A stretch of DNA of 64,000 nt from contig NZ_JADIKF010000034.1 in the NCBI RefSeq assembly GCF_016904945.1, positions 124,001 through 188,000 of the forward strand, read 5' to 3'. Source of the DNA: Dyella mobilis (GTDB lineage: Bacteria; Pseudomonadota; Gammaproteobacteria; Xanthomonadales; Rhodanobacteraceae). The position numbers were made by a program, and so were the translations under genes. This document shows, piece by piece, positions 63,691-64,000 of this stretch. The notes beneath the pieces were generated by a model that saw only the letters and a list, made by a program, of their open reading frames with translations, was not told the DNA's origin and did no database searches. Every line of letters starts with the position of its first letter. The first letter of the stretch is position 1.

Positions 63691-64000
63691 AGCGAAGGAG
63701 TCGCGTTGTTGGGGCTGCCGATGCGCAGCGTGCTGAAATGCGCCTTGCGCTCGAAGGGTGCCGAGCCCCACATCACGTCGAGGTCGAGCCGGTACATCTG
63801 CATGGCGCTGGCGTTGGCAGCGGGTTGCACACCCGGCGCTACCCACGGGGTTACCTGCAGGCGCCAGCGGTAGTGATTGTCGAAGTGCCCTTCGGTAACG
63901 CCGGTCTGGATGGGATCGAGCGCGAAGCGCGTATCCAGCAGCGAGCGCGCCCACAATGCCGCCTGGGTGTGTTCTGACGCGTTCTGCGAGAGGCGGATCG
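63687..64000 (-). CDS. gspI: Type II secretion minor pseudopilin GspI (partial, 5' end outside window)
   Basis: The C-terminal ~104 residues are visible, reading in frame from the window edge: IRLSQNASEHTQAALWARSLLD, then GHFDNHYRWRLQVTPW and LDLDVMWGSAPFERKAHFSTLRIG. The TQAALWA-x3-LD pattern and the W-R/L-V block are typical of GspI. The N-terminal prepilin signal lies beyond 64000. Its stop overlaps the gspJ start. Confidence 0.85.
   Translation of the reverse strand, partial: IRLSQNASEHTQAALWARSLLDTRFALDPIQTGVTEGHFDNHYRWRLQVTPWVAPGVQPAANASAMQMYRLDLDVMWGSAPFERKAHFSTLRIGSPNNATPSL

Overview
The window is high-GC gammaproteobacterial chromosome. Gene content points to Xanthomonadales, most likely Rhodanobacteraceae (Dyella, Rhodanobacter or Luteibacter type). 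The main clues are the Xanthomonas-style type II secretion order I-J-K-L-M-N-D, a tandem DsbA pair behind a cytochrome c4, an XAC0095-like small protein and IS1595/ISXo5-like transposase debris. The organism assignment is inference from gene order and protein style, not from a search.

Layout. 1-11.8 kb is housekeeping: a TMEM175-like membrane protein cut by the window edge, free Met-(R)-sulfoxide reductase, EngB, cytochrome c4, two DsbA proteins, an EEP-fold hydrolase, a membrane-anchored GH17 protein, Slt, an NDUFA9-like protein and CCA transferase. 11.9-16.8 kb is an envelope glycosylation block: an LTA-synthase-like sulfatase, a GT2 glycosyltransferase broken by a frameshift, and a GT-C-like membrane protein. 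16.9-22.3 kb holds tatABC-MidA, a SYLF protein and hemH with an alpha/beta hydrolase. 22.3-26.7 kb is a tight five-gene operon (membrane protein, XRE regulator, S33 peptidase, NatA/NatB-like ABC exporter) headed by two matching 18-bp operators.

26.7-33.3 kb is a chaperone-usher fimbrial locus. Its upstream region has two CRP/Clp-like sites and a structured leader. A minor pilin-like gene points back at the operon from the far end. 33.7-41 kb carries fpr, an ABC-2 exporter, rluF, a divergent TetR/DHA2 efflux pair and an OprB porin. 41-50.3 kb has a sedolisin with two almost identical PKD repeats, an ArsR/flavin-reductase divergent pair, two MacB/FtsX-type permeases without an ATPase, and a LysR/NAD-epimerase divergent pair.

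50.1-57.2 kb is the plastic part. A tandem duplication of about 0.78 kb has copied a small exported-protein gene together with the 3' end of the epimerase. Further on, a decayed copy of the first ~0.7 kb of hrpB lies upstream of intact hrpB in the same orientation. Between the two lie an IS1595-like transposase remnant and an AT-rich segment with two paralogous cysteine-containing secreted proteins of no family I recognise. 57.2 kb to the end is the gsp/xps type II secretion operon on the minus strand, running off the window inside gspI. The sedolisin is a plausible T2SS substrate; Tat, Dsb and T2SS together give the window a strong envelope and export theme. I found no rRNA, tRNA or CRISPR array.
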